Source of the DNA: Streptomyces broussonetiae
GTDB lineage: Bacteria; Actinomycetota; Actinomycetes; Streptomycetales; Streptomycetaceae
Reading direction: 5' to 3'
Assembly (NCBI RefSeq): GCF_009796285.1
Contig: NZ_CP047020.1
Coordinates: 7,192,001-7,256,000 of the forward strand
DNA length: 64,000 bases
A program made the translations under genes and the position numbers. Under the pieces are notes generated by a model. That model saw only the letters and a list, made by a program, of their open reading frames with translations. It did no database searches and was not told the DNA's origin. Positions 16,370 through 24,881 of this stretch are shown piece by piece. Within the stretch, counting starts at the first letter, position 1; every line of letters begins with the position of its first letter.

Positions 16370-17620
16370 TCATGAAGGCGGTGCGGTACGGCTCCTTGCG
16401 AGGACGGTGCGCTTGGCGGTGCCGGTCCTGGGGCCGACGGACTGCAACGCCCCCTCCAGCGCGAACGTGGCCGCGCCGAGGGACACCGGGTCGGTGGGGA
16501 TGGGGGAGAGGACGATCTCGGTGGCGGCCAGCGGGCGGCGCAGCGCGTGCCGGGCGACGGCCCGGCGGACCTCGTCGAGCAGCGGCTCGCCGAGCCGGGC
16601 GGCGACCCAGCTGCTGAGCACGACCACCTCGGGGTTGAGCAGGTTGATCAGGTCGGAGATGCCGGCGCCGAGGTAACGGGCGGTGTCCTGGACCACCTTG
16701 AGCGCCACCGGATCGCCCGCGGCGACCGCACCGGCCAGCGCGTCGATGGTGGCCGTCTGGTCCTCGGGGTGCAACAGCTGTGAGCGCGGGCTCAGTTCAC
16801 GCAGGTTCTGCATGATGCCGGGGGCGCCGACGTACGTCTCGACACAGCCGTGGTTGCCGCAGTGGCACAGCCGCCCGTCCAGCACGAGGGTGGTGTGGCC
16901 CCATTCGCCGGCGCTGTTGCTCACGCCCCGGTGCAGTGCGCCGCCCAGGGCCAGACCGGCGCCGACCCCCGTGCCCAGATTGACCACCACCGTGTCCCCG
17001 CGGCCCCGCGCGGCGCCGAACCACAGCTCCGCCACCGTGCAGGCGCGCAGCGGATTGTCCAGGTACAGGGGGTGGGTGACGTGTTCGGCGAGCAGATCGA
17101 GGAACGGTACGTCGTGCCAGTCCAAGTTGGGCGCGTACTCGGCGACGCCGCTGTCCCGGTCCACCTGGCCCGGTACGCTCACCCCGACTCCGAGCACCCG
17201 GGCCGCCTCGATCCCGGCCTGCGCCACCACCGAGCCGACGACGGCGGCGACCTGGCCGACCACGTGCTCCGGGCGGCTCTCGCCGGGCCGCATGTCCTCG
17301 TCGGCACGGGCCAGGACGTTCAGCGCGAGGTCGAACAGCTCGACGTGGACGTACGTCTCCGCGATGTCGACGCCGATCAGCGCGCCGCCCGACGCGTTGA
17401 CGGCGACCAGGCCCCGGGGCCGGCCCCCCGCCGAGTCCTCGAACCCGACCTCGGTGATCATGCGGAGGTCCAGCAGCTCGCCGACCAGGGTGGCGACGGT
17501 GGCCAGGCTCAGCCCGGTGGCGACCGCCAACTCCTGCCGGGAGGTGGGAGACTCGGCGATGATCTGGCGCAACACCTCGTAGCGGTTCGCGGTGCGGATG
17601 TCACGTGATGTGCGCTTCAC
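16370..17620 (-). CDS. ROK-family transcriptional regulator (repressor of the galactan operon), 416 aa
   Basis: Winged helix-turn-helix at residues 10-60 (RYEVLRQIIAESPTSRQELA, then GLSLATVATLVGELL) joined to a ROK sugar-kinase-like domain. The latter shows LIGVDIAETYVHVEL, VVNLGTGVGAGLALGG and the zinc motif CHCGNHGCVETYVG (252-264) with a preceding GEWGH. Such proteins usually repress sugar-use operons and release DNA on binding a sugar. GTG at 17618-17620 is preceded by GGAGGGG at seven bases. It is first in an operon with GH30 and lacZ (17 bp to the GH30 start), so autoregulation and control of both enzymes by galactose or an oligosaccharide is the natural reading. Confidence 0.92.
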   Translation of the reverse strand: MKRTSRDIRTANRYEVLRQIIAESPTSRQELAVATGLSLATVATLVGELLDLRMITEVGFEDSAGGRPRGLVAVNASGGALIGVDIAETYVHVELFDLALNVLARADEDMRPGESRPEHVVGQVAAVVGSVVAQAGIEAARVLGVGVSVPGQVDRDSGVAEYAPNLDWHDVPFLDLLAEHVTHPLYLDNPLRACTVAELWFGAARGRGDTVVVNLGTGVGAGLALGGALHRGVSNSAGEWGHTTLVLDGRLCHCGNHGCVETYVGAPGIMQNLRELSPRSQLLHPEDQTATIDALAGAVAAGDPVALKVVQDTARYLGAGISDLINLLNPEVVVLSSWVAARLGEPLLDEVRRAVARHALRRPLAATEIVLSPIPTDPVSLGAATFALEGALQSVGPRTGTAKRTVLARSRTAPPS

Positions 17621-17677
17621 GCGGCTGTCCCCTCCATCCCGTCCGGACCGGAGCGGCACGGCACCGGCGCGGTCGTC

Positions 17678-17720
17678 AGGCTATGGGGCGCGAGCGGCTT
17701 TCGACAAGGGGTTAGGAAAG
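17678..17720 (-). promoter_or_regulatory. Predicted promoter and operator candidate of the ROK-GH30-lacZ operon
   Basis: On the minus strand TTGTCG (17707-17702) is 18 bases from TAGCCT (17683-17678), placing the transcript start about 50 bases before the ROK GTG. The -35 box sits inside an inverted repeat, CTTTC and GAAAG at 17698-17702 and 17716-17720, a position suited to a repressor site. The arms are short, so the operator part is tentative. Confidence 0.4.
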
Positions 17721-17742
17721 GGGCTGGAGGAAGTCCGGTACG

Positions 17743-19005
17743 TCAGCCGTCCAGGAGATCCCGGACGAAGTCGTTGGTGAACTTCCCGGCCGGATCCAGG
17801 GTGCGGGCCAGAGCGCGGAAGTCGCCGAGGCGTGCATACCGTCCGCGGACGACCGCCGGCGGGATCTCGTAGACCTTCCCCCAGTGCGGACGCGGATCGA
17901 ACGGATCCAGCGCCTTCTCCAGTCGGCGCACCACCGGCAGGACGGCCGCCTCGTCCCGAACCCAGGTGAAGTGCAGCGCCACCGAGTCCCGTCCGTGGGC
18001 CATGCTGAGCCACTGGCTGTCGGCGGCGACCGTCCGCACCTCGCAGATCTGCAGTACACCGGCGACCGCCGGCCGGATGCCGTCGACGGCGTGCAGCGCG
18101 TCGACGGCCGTCGACCGCGGCAGCAGATACTCCGACTGGATCTCCTCCCCGGCGCTCGGTGTGAACTCCGCCCGGAAATGCGGCAGTCGCTCGTGCCACG
18201 GCCCCGGCACGCCCAGCTGCTCGGTGCAGTACGTCGCGGGCATGTCCGGCACCGGGTGCACCGGCCCGGTCGCGGGCGCCGCCCACGGGAAGTCCACCGC
18301 CGGCCGGTCGGTGCGCCGCTTGACCCACACGTGCCGGAAGCCGGGCGCGCGCCAGTCGGTGAACAGGCTCACGCTGTACCCGGCCGCCGCCACCCCGGCG
18401 AAGTCCAGTCCCTCAAGCGGCAGTTCGGCGAAGACATGCTGCTCGACCTCGTACGCCGGCTCCAGGGCGAGCGTGAGTGCGGTGACGACGCCCAGTGCGC
18501 CCAGTGAGGTCACGGCGCCGTCGAAGCGGGGGTCCTCCCGGCCGATCGTCACCGTCGAGCCGTCCGCGAGCAGCAGCTCCACCTCCCGTACGGACGAGGC
18601 CAGCGAGCCGTTGCCGACGCCCGAGCCGTGGGTGCCGGTCGCCACCGAACCGGCCACCGAGATGTGCGGCAGGGAGGCCATGTTGGGCAGGGCGAGGCCG
18701 CGGGCGTGCACCGTGCGGGCCAGTTCGGCATACCGGACCCCGCCCGACACCCGGACCGTGCGCGCCGTCGTGTCGACCTCGATCACGGGCGGCAGACCGG
18801 CCGTGGACAGCAGCATCCCGTCCGTGCCGGGGTCGGCGATCCGGTTGAAGGAGTGCCCGCTGCCCAGTGCCCGCACCCGCGCACTGCCTGCCACGAGCGC
18901 CGCGAGGGCGTCGATCGTGTCCGGCCGGTGGAACTCCCGCGCGCGGTAGGTGATGGTGCGCGCCCAGTTGGTGACCGTCCCCGCGGTCTTCGCCGAGCCT
19001 GTCAT
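17743..19005 (-). CDS. aldO: FAD-dependent alditol oxidase (AldO/XyoA type)
   Basis: Flavoenzyme that oxidises polyols such as xylitol and sorbitol at C1 to the aldose, giving hydrogen peroxide. The 420-residue protein follows Streptomyces AldO closely: RVRALGSGHSFNRIAD with the flavin-attached His at residue 51, LPNMASLPHISVAGSVATGT, SLGALGVVTALTL, and the C-terminal RPHWGKVYEIPP and LDPAGKFTNDFVRDLL. There is no signal peptide, as in AldO. The ATG at 19003-19005 has GGAGGG about eight bases upstream. It lies upstream of the ROK operon on the same strand; whether it is co-regulated with galactan use is not clear. D-arabinono-lactone oxidase is a related alternative but fits less well. Confidence 0.93.
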   Translation of the reverse strand: MTGSAKTAGTVTNWARTITYRAREFHRPDTIDALAALVAGSARVRALGSGHSFNRIADPGTDGMLLSTAGLPPVIEVDTTARTVRVSGGVRYAELARTVHARGLALPNMASLPHISVAGSVATGTHGSGVGNGSLASSVREVELLLADGSTVTIGREDPRFDGAVTSLGALGVVTALTLALEPAYEVEQHVFAELPLEGLDFAGVAAAGYSVSLFTDWRAPGFRHVWVKRRTDRPAVDFPWAAPATGPVHPVPDMPATYCTEQLGVPGPWHERLPHFRAEFTPSAGEEIQSEYLLPRSTAVDALHAVDGIRPAVAGVLQICEVRTVAADSQWLSMAHGRDSVALHFTWVRDEAAVLPVVRRLEKALDPFDPRPHWGKVYEIPPAVVRGRYARLGDFRALARTLDPAGKFTNDFVRDLLDG

Positions 19006-19110
19006 CGGTGCGTCCCTCCAGGAGAGTGTGTGCGCCGACTCCGACCCTCTCACCCGCCGAGGGTCGAACAGAGATCTGCTACGGATTTCGTCGCGATTCG
19101 CCCCCTGGAC

Positions 19111-19149
19111 TGGTGCATGCGAAATTCTGCTGGCGCATCCATGCGATAT
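19111..19149 (+). promoter_or_regulatory. Two-copy direct repeat upstream of the PNPOx-like gene
   Basis: TGGTGCATGCGAAAT at 19111 and TGGCGCATCCATGCGATAT at 19131 share the TGG(T/C)GCAT core and an ATGCGAnAT tail, with the TGG triplets exactly 20 bp apart (two helical turns). The second copy ends 16 bp before the start codon. This is a plausible regulator-binding site; MocR-type regulators often use direct repeats, but no such gene is adjacent. Confidence 0.35.
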
Positions 19150-19165
19150 CAGTACCTTCGGACGT

Positions 19166-19840
19166 ATGCATCAAGAACCGCTTCCCGACCGGCTGCCCGT
19201 CACCGACCGCACCCGGCACCGCCGGCTGCGCGAGCAGGGGAGCCTGGAGCGGCCACAGCTGGAGGCGGTCCTGGACGCCGGGTTCGTCTGTCACCTCGGT
19301 GTGGTGGTCGACGGACGGCCGGTCGTCGTACCCACCGTGTACGGGCGTGACGCGCGCACGCTTTACCTGCACGGCTCCGTGGCCGGCCGCAGCCTGGCCG
19401 GGGACACCCCGGTGTGCGTGACGGCCACGCACGTGGACGCACTGGTGCTCGCCCGGTCCGTCTTCGAGCACGGTGTCAACTACCGCAGCGCCATGATCCA
19501 CGGCACCGCCCGCAAGGTCATCGACGCCGACGAGAAGCTCGAGGGCCTGCGCAGGATCACCGAGCACGCGACGCCCGGGCAGTGGTCGTACGCCCGCCGC
19601 CCCAGCCGTAAGGAGCTGGCCGCCACCACCCTCCTCGCGCTGTCCCTCGAGGAGGCCTCCGTCAAGATCCGCACCGGCGCCCCGGAGGACGGCGACGGAC
19701 CCGACGCGGCGCTCGGCCTGTGGGCCGGGGTCCTGCCGCTGACCACGCTGTGGGGCACCCCGGAGCCCGACCCGGCCCTGCCGCCCGGCATCGCCGTACC
19801 GGAACACATCGCGCGTCGTGCGGGGACCCGGCACGGCTGA
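19166..19840 (+). CDS. Pyridoxamine 5'-phosphate oxidase-related, flavin-binding split-barrel protein, 224 aa
   Basis: FMN-binding split-barrel of the NimA-like/PNPOx-related group. The core runs FVCHLGVVVDGRPVVVPTVY, then DARTLYLHGSVAGRSL (FMN phosphate and ring contacts), VCVTATHVDALVLARSVFEH, and YRSAMIHGTARKVID. Family members are flavoproteins of mostly unknown substrate; true PNP oxidase lacks this arrangement. The ATG at 19166 was chosen because translation from it begins directly at the domain; the ribosome site is poor. It is 58 bp upstream of the radical SAM gene in the same direction and may be co-transcribed. Confidence 0.85.
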   Translation: MHQEPLPDRLPVTDRTRHRRLREQGSLERPQLEAVLDAGFVCHLGVVVDGRPVVVPTVYGRDARTLYLHGSVAGRSLAGDTPVCVTATHVDALVLARSVFEHGVNYRSAMIHGTARKVIDADEKLEGLRRITEHATPGQWSYARRPSRKELAATTLLALSLEEASVKIRTGAPEDGDGPDAALGLWAGVLPLTTLWGTPEPDPALPPGIAVPEHIARRAGTRHG

Positions 19841-19898
19841 GTCCCGGGCGGGGGCATACGGTGAGACCTGTATGCCTGAGCCGGGAGGAGACAGACGG

Positions 19899-21242
19899 AT
19901 GGGCAGTCGTACAGCGTTGGTCGAGGATCTGATGGAGCGCTTCCCGCATGTGCCGCGGGAGGCCGTCTTCAAGGAGGACCTGCTCCGCGGCGGCGTCGCC
20001 TTCGACCCGTCCGCCCTCAGTGACAACGAGAGTGGCGAGGTCAAGCCGAAGTCGTACTTCATCTTCTCCTTCGACCACGGCACCCTGCCCGAGCTGGGCG
20101 AAGCGGCCCTCAGGCGCCCGCCGGAGGAGATCATCCTCACCGGCGGCCCGTACGACCTGCGCCGGACCGTCGTCTCCGTACGGGTGAATCCCACCTCGCC
20201 GTACCGGGTCGCCGCCGACGAGGAGGGGCAGCTCGGCCTCTACCTCGACGGCAAGCGCGTCGCGGACGTCGGCGTGCCGCCCATGCCGGAGTACTACCGG
20301 CACACCCTGTCCAACGGGAAGTCCGTGATGGAGGTGGCCCCGACCATCCAGTGGGGCTACCTGATCTATCTCACCGTCTTCCGGGTCTGCCAGTACTTCG
20401 GCGCCAAGGAGGAGTGCCAGTACTGCGACATCAACCACAACTGGCGCCAGCACAAGGCGGCCGGGCGGCCCTACACCGGGGTGAAGGACGTCGAGGAGGT
20501 GCTCGAGGCCCTCGAGATCATCGACCGGTACGACACCCAGAAGGCCTCCACCGCGTACACGCTCACCGGCGGCGCGATCACGAAGACGGTCGCCGGGCGC
20601 GACGAGGCCGACTTCTACGGCCACTACGCCAAGGCCATCGAGGAGCGCTTCCCGGGCCGCTGGATCGGCAAGGTCGTCGCACAGGCGCTGCCGAAGGCGG
20701 ACGTGCAGCGGTTCAAGGACTACGGCGTGCAGATCTACCACCCCAACTTCGAGGTGTGGGACCGCCGGCTGTTCGAGCTGTACTGCCCCGGCAAGGAGCG
20801 CTACGTCGGCCGTGACGAGTGGCACAAGCGGATCCTGGACTCCGCCGAGGTCTTCGGCGCGCGCAATGTGATCCCGAACTTCGTGGCGGGCGTGGAGATG
20901 GCCGAGCCGTTCGGCTTCACGACGGTCGACGAGGCCATCGAGTCGACCACCGAGGGCCTGCGCTTCTTCATGTCGCACGGCATCACGCCCCGCTTCACCA
21001 CCTGGTGCCCCGAGCCCACCACCCCGCTCGGCAAGGCCAACCCGCAGGGCGCGCCGCTGGAGTACCACATCCGGCTGCTGCAGGCCTACCGTCGGACGAT
21101 GGAGGACTTCGGGCTCTCCTCCCCGCCCGGCTACGGCCCGCCCGGACCCGGCCGCGCGGTCTTCTCGGTCAGCTCCTTCATGGACAGCCTGCCCGCGGCC
21201 GAGCCCGCCGGTGAACCGGAGCAGGCACCGGCCGAGGTGTGA
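19899..21242 (+). CDS. Radical SAM-like protein of unknown function with CX8CX2C cluster motif, 447 aa
   Basis: A 447-residue soluble protein with a presumptive 4Fe-4S motif FRVCQYFGAKEECQYCDI (C164, C173, C176). This is CX8CX2C rather than the canonical CX3CX2C. Glycine-rich TYTLTGGAITKTV-like segment (STAYTLTGGAITKTV) follows where radical SAM enzymes bind SAM, and the long C-terminal part is highly regular (YHPNFEVWDRRLFELYCPGK, NVIPNFVAGVEMAEPFG, TTWCPEPTTPLG). The ATG at 19899 has GGAGGAG at the right distance; an upstream ATG at 19872 lies before that site. I believe related proteins occur widely in actinobacteria, without a known reaction. Cofactor type is inferred from the motif. Confidence 0.8.
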   Translation: MGSRTALVEDLMERFPHVPREAVFKEDLLRGGVAFDPSALSDNESGEVKPKSYFIFSFDHGTLPELGEAALRRPPEEIILTGGPYDLRRTVVSVRVNPTSPYRVAADEEGQLGLYLDGKRVADVGVPPMPEYYRHTLSNGKSVMEVAPTIQWGYLIYLTVFRVCQYFGAKEECQYCDINHNWRQHKAAGRPYTGVKDVEEVLEALEIIDRYDTQKASTAYTLTGGAITKTVAGRDEADFYGHYAKAIEERFPGRWIGKVVAQALPKADVQRFKDYGVQIYHPNFEVWDRRLFELYCPGKERYVGRDEWHKRILDSAEVFGARNVIPNFVAGVEMAEPFGFTTVDEAIESTTEGLRFFMSHGITPRFTTWCPEPTTPLGKANPQGAPLEYHIRLLQAYRRTMEDFGLSSPPGYGPPGPGRAVFSVSSFMDSLPAAEPAGEPEQAPAEV

Positions 21243-21249
21243 TCTTGCG

Positions 21250-21290
21250 CCCCGCCCCGCCCGGCGCGACGGACGGTCCGGGCGGCGGGG
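21250..21290 (+). terminator. GC-rich hairpin after the radical SAM gene
   Basis: CCCCGCC..GCCCGG at 21250-21264 pairs with CCGGGCGGCGGGG at 21278-21290, with a two-base bulge, 8 bp after the stop codon. Confidence 0.55.
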
Positions 21291-21504
21291 TGGTGAGCGA
21301 AACGGCACCCGCGTCCGTACCAGGGAACGGAGTTGGGGGCCTGTCGCGCCGCGCATCCGTCCCGCCACCATCCGTCACCGGATGTGAACAGGCCGCTTGT
21401 CAGTTGTGTCGAGGTCGTGAAAGGCTCGGTGCTCTGCCGCGAGGTTTCCCCGAACTCCTCTTTTTCTGTAGTGAGTTGACCTCGCTTGTGGATGCAGGAG
21501 TCCC

Positions 21505-23022
21505 ATGCCCGACCTGCCGACCCCCAAGGACGCCACCGAGGCCGCGCTGTTCTCGGAAGGCTGGGACGCGGTGCTCAGCTTTGCGGACCTGTGCACCTCC
21601 GGTTCCCTGACGGCCCATCAGCTGGCGACCGAGGCGTTCGCGCTCGGGGTGCGCGAGGTCCGTGCCGCCGAGCGCACCCATGTGCGCGGCGCCGGCCGGC
21701 GTTCGTCACGGCTGCCGACCATCCCGGCGCTGCTCACCGCCGTACGCGACACGGCCGCCGGCTGGGAGGCCGACGGCACCGGGCACAGGCTCGACCCCGA
21801 CCTCAGGCTCTGGCTCAACTCCGGCAGAGCGGGCCGCTTCTCGGGTCCGCCGCTGGAGCGCCCGATCGCGCTGCGCGGCCTGCGGGACATGCAGGAGGCG
21901 GACGCCTCGCTGCTGTGGCTGGCCGAGGTGGAGGCACTGCCCCTGCCCACCGTCGCCCGTCGGCTCGGCCTGGACCCGGCCACCGTCGGCGGCGAACTCG
22001 ACCAGGTCCGCACCCTGTTCCGGGACCGCTGCCACCGCGCCCACCTGGACACCCCGATGGACGCGCAGTGCCGCTCATACGCCCGGCTGCTGGACGCGGT
22101 CACCCGCTCCCCGGCCGCCGACGCCCCCGAGGACCTCTCCCGGCACCTCGCCACCTGCGTGCGCTGCGCCGAGGCCGCCGCCTGTCTGCGCCTGCACGGG
22201 GGCACCGTGCCCGCCGCGCTCGCCGGCGGGGTGATCGGCTGGGGCGGCCTCGCCTATCTGGAACGCCGCAGGCGGGCCGCCGAGGTCCGGCTCGGCGCGG
22301 GCCGCCCCGGCGGCGCCGATCCGGCTGCCGGCGCCCCCGAGGAGGGCGGTGGCGGCAGCCGGATGCTGCGCGGCGGCCTGCTCGCCGCCGCCGTGCTCCT
22401 GTCGGCACTGGCGCTCGGTGTGTCGATGATGCCGTTCGGCGGCTCCGGTGACGACAAGGCCGCCGGCCGCGACGACCGCCAGCCGGTCGCCGACCCCAGC
22501 GTCTCCCGCGCGGCGGGCCGCAGCTCCGACCGCCCCGCCTCGCCCTCGGCCCCCACCGCCGCCACGCCCTCCGTGACCCCCTCGCCGGCCCCCTCCGCGA
22601 CCGGTACGACGGCGGGCCCCGGTGCCACGAGGCCCGATCCCGAGCCGCAGGGCAGCACCTCCTCGGCCCCGCAGCAGCCCGGCGGCACCGGCTCCGCCAC
22701 CGCGGCCCCCGGCTGCCGGGCCGCCTACGACCTGGTCAGCCAGTGGTCCGACGGCTTCCAGGCCACCGTCACCGTCACCACCGACCGGCCGCTGACCGAC
22801 TGGCAGGTGTCCTGGACCTTCCGCGACGACCAGCAGGTCGGCCAGATGTGGGATGCCACCGTGCACCAGGACGGCTCGCGCGTCACCGCCGACGCCGCCG
22901 ACTACAACAGGACCGTCGCCGCACACGGCACCCTGTCCTTCGGTTTCATCGCCACCTGGCATGGCCGCAACCGGGCGCCGTACGCCTTCGCGCTCAACGG
23001 GGCCTCCTGCACGGCCGGTTGA
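21505..23022 (+). CDS. Membrane-anchored fusion: sigma-like HTH, zinc anti-sigma (ZAS) motif, TM helix, Pro/Ser/Thr linker, cellulose-binding module (CBM2), 505 aa
   Basis: Residues 1-185 resemble an ECF-like sigma protein, with a region-4 type HTH (LPLPTVARRLGLDPATVGGE, about 145-164). Residues 189-221 carry C189-X24-H214-X3-C218-X2-C221, the zinc anti-sigma pattern of RsrA-like proteins. One strong TM helix follows (about 289-309), then a 90-residue Ser/Pro/Thr linker. Residues 404-502 form a family 2 carbohydrate-binding module bounded by two Cys (404, 502) and containing Trp414, 433, 437, 449 and 485. With the N-terminus inside, the module would face the cell wall exterior. The role is inferred: sensing cellulose and signalling inward, in the way RsgI-type proteins do. 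It may not be an active sigma factor. AGGAG precedes the ATG. Confidence 0.85.
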   Translation: MPDLPTPKDATEAALFSEGWDAVLSFADLCTSGSLTAHQLATEAFALGVREVRAAERTHVRGAGRRSSRLPTIPALLTAVRDTAAGWEADGTGHRLDPDLRLWLNSGRAGRFSGPPLERPIALRGLRDMQEADASLLWLAEVEALPLPTVARRLGLDPATVGGELDQVRTLFRDRCHRAHLDTPMDAQCRSYARLLDAVTRSPAADAPEDLSRHLATCVRCAEAAACLRLHGGTVPAALAGGVIGWGGLAYLERRRRAAEVRLGAGRPGGADPAAGAPEEGGGGSRMLRGGLLAAAVLLSALALGVSMMPFGGSGDDKAAGRDDRQPVADPSVSRAAGRSSDRPASPSAPTAATPSVTPSPAPSATGTTAGPGATRPDPEPQGSTSSAPQQPGGTGSATAAPGCRAAYDLVSQWSDGFQATVTVTTDRPLTDWQVSWTFRDDQQVGQMWDATVHQDGSRVTADAADYNRTVAAHGTLSFGFIATWHGRNRAPYAFALNGASCTAG

Positions 23023-23063
23023 CCCGCAAGGTACGCCCCTATCTGGCGGGACGTCAGATGGTG

Positions 23064-24794
23064 TCAGGTGGCCGAGGTGCGGCGGCCGCCTCGGCGCTCG
23101 GAGCCGCGACCGCCGGAGCCGCCGGAGCCGGCGGCGCTCCTCGTGGTCCCGTCGGCCGCCGTGCGTCGGCCGGATTGACGGACGACCTTGGCGGCGCCGG
23201 TCGCCGCGCGGGCCGTGGCCCGGCGGTTGGAGTTGCGCTCGCCCGCGCCGGCGGTCTCACCCGTGGCCTTGTCGGCTCCCGCGCGGCGGGCGGACTCGCG
23301 CCTGCCGGTTGCGGGAGTGCCGGCAGCCGCTGCTGCCCCGGTCGTGCCCGGGCGCTCCGCGCGGCGGCCCCCCTGCTGGGAGGCGGTGTCCGTCCCGGCT
23401 CCGGTCCCGCGGCCGTTTCTGCGGCGGCCGGATCGCCTGCCGGGCTCGGTGCCGTTCTTCCGGGCCGGGCGGGACGCCGTCGGTGCCGCCGGCTGGGGCA
23501 CCTCGATGGTGACGGCCACGCCGGAGGGCTCGCGGGCGCCGGTGATGGTGGCCAGTTCCGCGTCGCTGGAGGTGACCCGGGCCGTTCGGGGGCGGATGCC
23601 CGCGTCCGACATCAGCCGGGTGACGTCCCGTTTCTGGTCGGGCAGGACCAGGGTGACCACGCTGCCGGAGCCGCCGGCGCGGGCCGTACGGCCGCCTCGG
23701 TGGAGGTAGTCCTTGTGGTCGGTGGGGGGATCGACGTTCACGACGAGGTCGAGGTCGTCGACGTGTATGCCCCGGGCCGCGACGTTCGTCGCCACCAGGG
23801 CGGTCACCTGGCCGTTCTTGAACTGCTCCAGGGTCCGGGTGCGCTGCGGCTGGGAGCGGCCCCCGTGCAGTGCCGCCGCGCGGACACCGACGGCCAGGAG
23901 CCGCTTGGCGAGCCGGTCGGCGGACCTCTTGGTGTCGAGGAAGAGGATGACCCGGCCGTCCCGGGCCGCGATGCGCGTGGTGACGGCCTTCTTGTCGGTC
24001 TCGTCCTGCACGTGGAGCACGTGGTGCTCCATGGTGGTCACCGCTCCTGCGGACGGGTCCACGGAGTGCACCACGGGGTCGGTCAGGAACCGCTGCACCA
24101 GGCGGTCGATGTTGCGGTCCAGGGTGGCCGAGAAGAGCATGCGCTGCCCGTCGGGCCGTACCTGCTGGATCAGCTTGGTGATCTGCGGCAGGAAGCCCAT
24201 GTCGGTCATCTGGTCGGCTTCGTCCAGCACGGTGATGCGTACCTGGTCGAGCACGCAGTCGCCGCGTTCCACCAGGTCGTTCAGCCTGCCGGGGGTCGCC
24301 ACGAGCACCTCGGCACCGCGCCGGAGCGCACCGGCCTGCTTGGTGATGGACAGCCCGCCGACCACGGTGGCCAGCCGGAGGTTGACCGCCGTCGCGTAGG
24401 GGGTCAGCGCGTCGGTCACCTGCTGGGCGAGTTCCCGGGTGGGTACCAGCACGAGGGCCAGGGGGCCCTTGGGCTGGGCGCGCAGGCCTGCCGTACGGGC
24501 CAGGAGCGCCAGCCCGAACGCCAGCGTCTTGCCGGAGCCGGTGCGTCCCCGCCCCAGCAGGTCACGGCCGGCGAGCGAGTTGGGCAGCGTGGCGGCCTGG
24601 ATGGGGAAAGGGGTGGTCACGCCCTGCGCGGCGAGGGTCTTCAGCAGCCCTGCGGGCATCTCCAGACCGGCGAAGTCCTCGACGGCGGGAAGCGCGGGTG
24701 TCGTGCTTTCCGGCAGCCGGAATTCCTGGGGGGACGACGCGGACGGCGAGGGTGACGAGGTGCGCCGGTTCGGCTTCTGAGACCTGCGGGACAT
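23064..24794 (-). CDS. DEAD-box RNA helicase with basic low-complexity tail, 576 aa
   Basis: ATP-dependent RNA unwinding enzyme. The Q-motif region (GVTTPFPIQAATLP), motif I GRGRTGSGKT, Ia PTRELAQQV, Ib TPGRL, II VLDEADQM, III SAT, and motifs IV-VI (VILFLDTKRSADRLAKRL, ATNVAARGIHVDDLDLVVN, HRGGRTARAG) are all present. After about residue 430 the protein becomes a long Arg/Gly/Ala/Thr-rich tail, typical for RNA-binding tails of actinobacterial cold-associated helicases. The ATG at 24792-24794 fits, with GGAAGG somewhat far upstream. It is 87 bp downstream of the cold-shock gene on the same strand, across a strong hairpin, which suggests partial read-through and joint cold-shock expression. Confidence 0.95.
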   Translation of the reverse strand: MSRRSQKPNRRTSSPSPSASSPQEFRLPESTTPALPAVEDFAGLEMPAGLLKTLAAQGVTTPFPIQAATLPNSLAGRDLLGRGRTGSGKTLAFGLALLARTAGLRAQPKGPLALVLVPTRELAQQVTDALTPYATAVNLRLATVVGGLSITKQAGALRRGAEVLVATPGRLNDLVERGDCVLDQVRITVLDEADQMTDMGFLPQITKLIQQVRPDGQRMLFSATLDRNIDRLVQRFLTDPVVHSVDPSAGAVTTMEHHVLHVQDETDKKAVTTRIAARDGRVILFLDTKRSADRLAKRLLAVGVRAAALHGGRSQPQRTRTLEQFKNGQVTALVATNVAARGIHVDDLDLVVNVDPPTDHKDYLHRGGRTARAGGSGSVVTLVLPDQKRDVTRLMSDAGIRPRTARVTSSDAELATITGAREPSGVAVTIEVPQPAAPTASRPARKNGTEPGRRSGRRRNGRGTGAGTDTASQQGGRRAERPGTTGAAAAAGTPATGRRESARRAGADKATGETAGAGERNSNRRATARAATGAAKVVRQSGRRTAADGTTRSAAGSGGSGGRGSERRGGRRTSAT

Positions 24795-24826
24795 GCAGCT
24801 TTTTGCCTTCCTGGAAACAGCACAAA

Positions 24827-24859
24827 CCGGGGTCCGCACCAGTTCGGTGCGGACCCCGG
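24827..24859 (-). terminator. Strong hairpin between cold-shock gene and helicase
   Basis: A perfect 14-bp stem (24827-24840 with 24846-24859) and a 5-base loop lie 23 bp after the csp stop. On the minus strand it is followed by TTTGTGCTGTTT, a fair U-rich run. It should terminate most csp transcripts and leave helicase expression to read-through or a promoter in the 33 bp that follow. Confidence 0.75.
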
Positions 24860-24881
24860 TGAGCGGATACGCGTCCGGCGA

